Shown piece after piece: positions 14,074 to 14,635 of a DNA stretch of 14,635 bases. The DNA is from Desulfobulbaceae bacterium UBA5173. Lineage in GTDB: Bacteria; Desulfobacterota; Desulfobulbia; Desulfobulbales; Desulfobulbaceae. A program made the translations under genes and the position numbers. The stretch covers positions 1 through 14,635 of the forward strand of contig DHWV01000075.1 in assembly GCA_002413355.1 (NCBI GenBank), read 5' to 3'. The notes beneath the pieces were generated by a model. The model made no database searches, was not told the origin of the DNA, and saw nothing but the letters and a program-made list of their open reading frames with translations. Within the stretch, counting starts at the first letter, position 1, and every line of letters starts with the position of its first letter.

Positions 14074-14635
14074 ATGGAATTTGAAACCGTGATCGGGCTG
14101 GAAGTTCATGCCCAGATGAAGACCAAGAGCAAGATATTCTGCGGCTGCTCGACCGAATTCGGCGCGCCGCCCAACACCCAGACCTGCCCGGTCTGCCTCG
14201 GAATGCCGGGTTCTCTGCCGGTGCTGAACCGGCAGGTGGTGGAGAACGGCATCAAGCTGGCCTTGGCGGTTGACGCGCAGATCAACCGGGAGAACCGTTT
14301 CGCCCGCAAGAACTACTTTTATCCTGACCTGCCCAAGGGCTATCAGATTTCCCAGTTTGAGCTGCCCATTGCCGAGCAGGGCCGCTTGGAAATCGAGGTC
14401 AACGGCGCGAAAAAGACCATCGGCATCACCCGCGCCCACATGGAGGAGGACGCTGGCAAGCTGATCCACGACGAGCGCGAGCCGAAGAGCTACGTTGACC
14501 TCAACCGCACCGGCACTCCGCTGCTGGAGATCGTCAGCGAGCCGGATTTACGCTCGCCGGAAGAGGCGGCGGCGTATCTCAAGCAGCTGCACGCCATTGT
14601 CCGCTGCTTGGACATCTGCGACGGCAACATGCAGG
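14074..14635 (+). CDS. gatB: Aspartyl/glutamyl-tRNA amidotransferase subunit B, partial
   Basis: The first 187 residues are visible and the gene runs off the right edge; the family is about 475-480 aa. GatB binds misacylated Glu-tRNA(Gln) or Asp-tRNA(Asn) and, with GatA and GatC, converts it to Gln-tRNA or Asn-tRNA. The start MEFETVIGLEVHAQMKTKSK is the canonical N-terminus. A CxC plus CPVCLGMPGSLPVLN gives the zinc-binding cysteines. KNYFYPDLPKGYQISQ is the family signature, followed by ITRAHMEEDAGK and DLNRTGTPLLEIVSEPD. The reading frame is open upstream, but the conserved N-terminus and the promoter position favour 14074. gatA and gatC are not seen. Confidence 0.97.
   Translation, partial: MEFETVIGLEVHAQMKTKSKIFCGCSTEFGAPPNTQTCPVCLGMPGSLPVLNRQVVENGIKLALAVDAQINRENRFARKNYFYPDLPKGYQISQFELPIAEQGRLEIEVNGAKKTIGITRAHMEEDAGKLIHDEREPKSYVDLNRTGTPLLEIVSEPDLRSPEEAAAYLKQLHAIVRCLDICDGNMQ

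Noticed and set aside
13645..14469. Minus-strand frame of 274 codons crossing the repeat array and gatB
   Set aside because: It runs antisense through the TIR gene end and the conserved gatB start; its repeated residues only reflect the 23-bp DNA repeats.

Overview
The window looks like chromosomal DNA of a Gram-negative, probably anaerobic bacterium. The best guess is a Desulfobacterota/Desulfobulbales-type genome, at low certainty. This rests on the pairing of a CLSCIGIG-type CXXC micro-protein with a NapH/YccM-like polyferredoxin, on diaminopimelate synthesis genes, and on Uma2-type and TIR accessory genes. No species-level call is possible from the sequence alone. Most of the window is moderately GC-rich. 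Two stretches stand out as AT-rich: about 3520-5600 and about 9430-9910.

Layout, left half. The window opens inside a tRNA-Ser(GCU) gene (1-67) followed by a rho-independent terminator. A leftward three-gene unit follows: a CXXC micro-protein (1530-1679), a membrane polyferredoxin (611-1519) and a secreted double-SH3b protein (143-595). It appears to be driven by a good sigma70-type promoter at 1751-1779. From 1918 onward everything reads rightward. First comes nadB (L-aspartate oxidase, NAD synthesis), then an AT-rich surface-glycan module: a GT-C-like multipass membrane protein, a SAM methyltransferase and a DPM1-like GT2. The GT2 gene runs within 5 bases of dapF, which is followed by dapA (lysine and peptidoglycan precursor synthesis).

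Layout, middle. Positions 8065-10065 hold a small accessory patch with signs of decay. It contains a Uma2-family gene broken by one in-frame TAA, an 88-aa orphan with a near-ideal ribosome binding site, a doubtful 73-codon ORF, and a zinc-ribbon membrane protein interrupted by an in-frame TGA. This last gene is flanked by short motifs that look like integron attC half-sites.

Layout, right half. corA (Mg2+ channel) comes first. It is followed by a probable transcription unit of elbB, a YkgJ-type cysteine-cluster gene and a TIR gene, behind a candidate promoter with an operator-like dyad. The TIR protein is the most interesting item: an N-terminal TIR domain with a candidate catalytic Glu, a short Gly/Gln-rich motif resembling amyloid-signalling sequences, and a C-terminal right-handed beta-helix. 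Between it and gatB (partial, running off the right edge) lies a 310-base gene-free region. That region carries four tandem 23-bp units, each centred on a GAGACAC-N4-GTGTCTC-like dyad, followed by a plausible gatB promoter.

How the genes may work together. The GT2 would load a sugar on polyprenyl phosphate and the GT-C-like protein would use it on the outer face of the membrane. dapF and dapA supply meso-DAP and lysine. The TIR protein is best read as a self-contained sensor/effector of the prokaryotic immunity type. These functional links are inferences from family knowledge and gene order.
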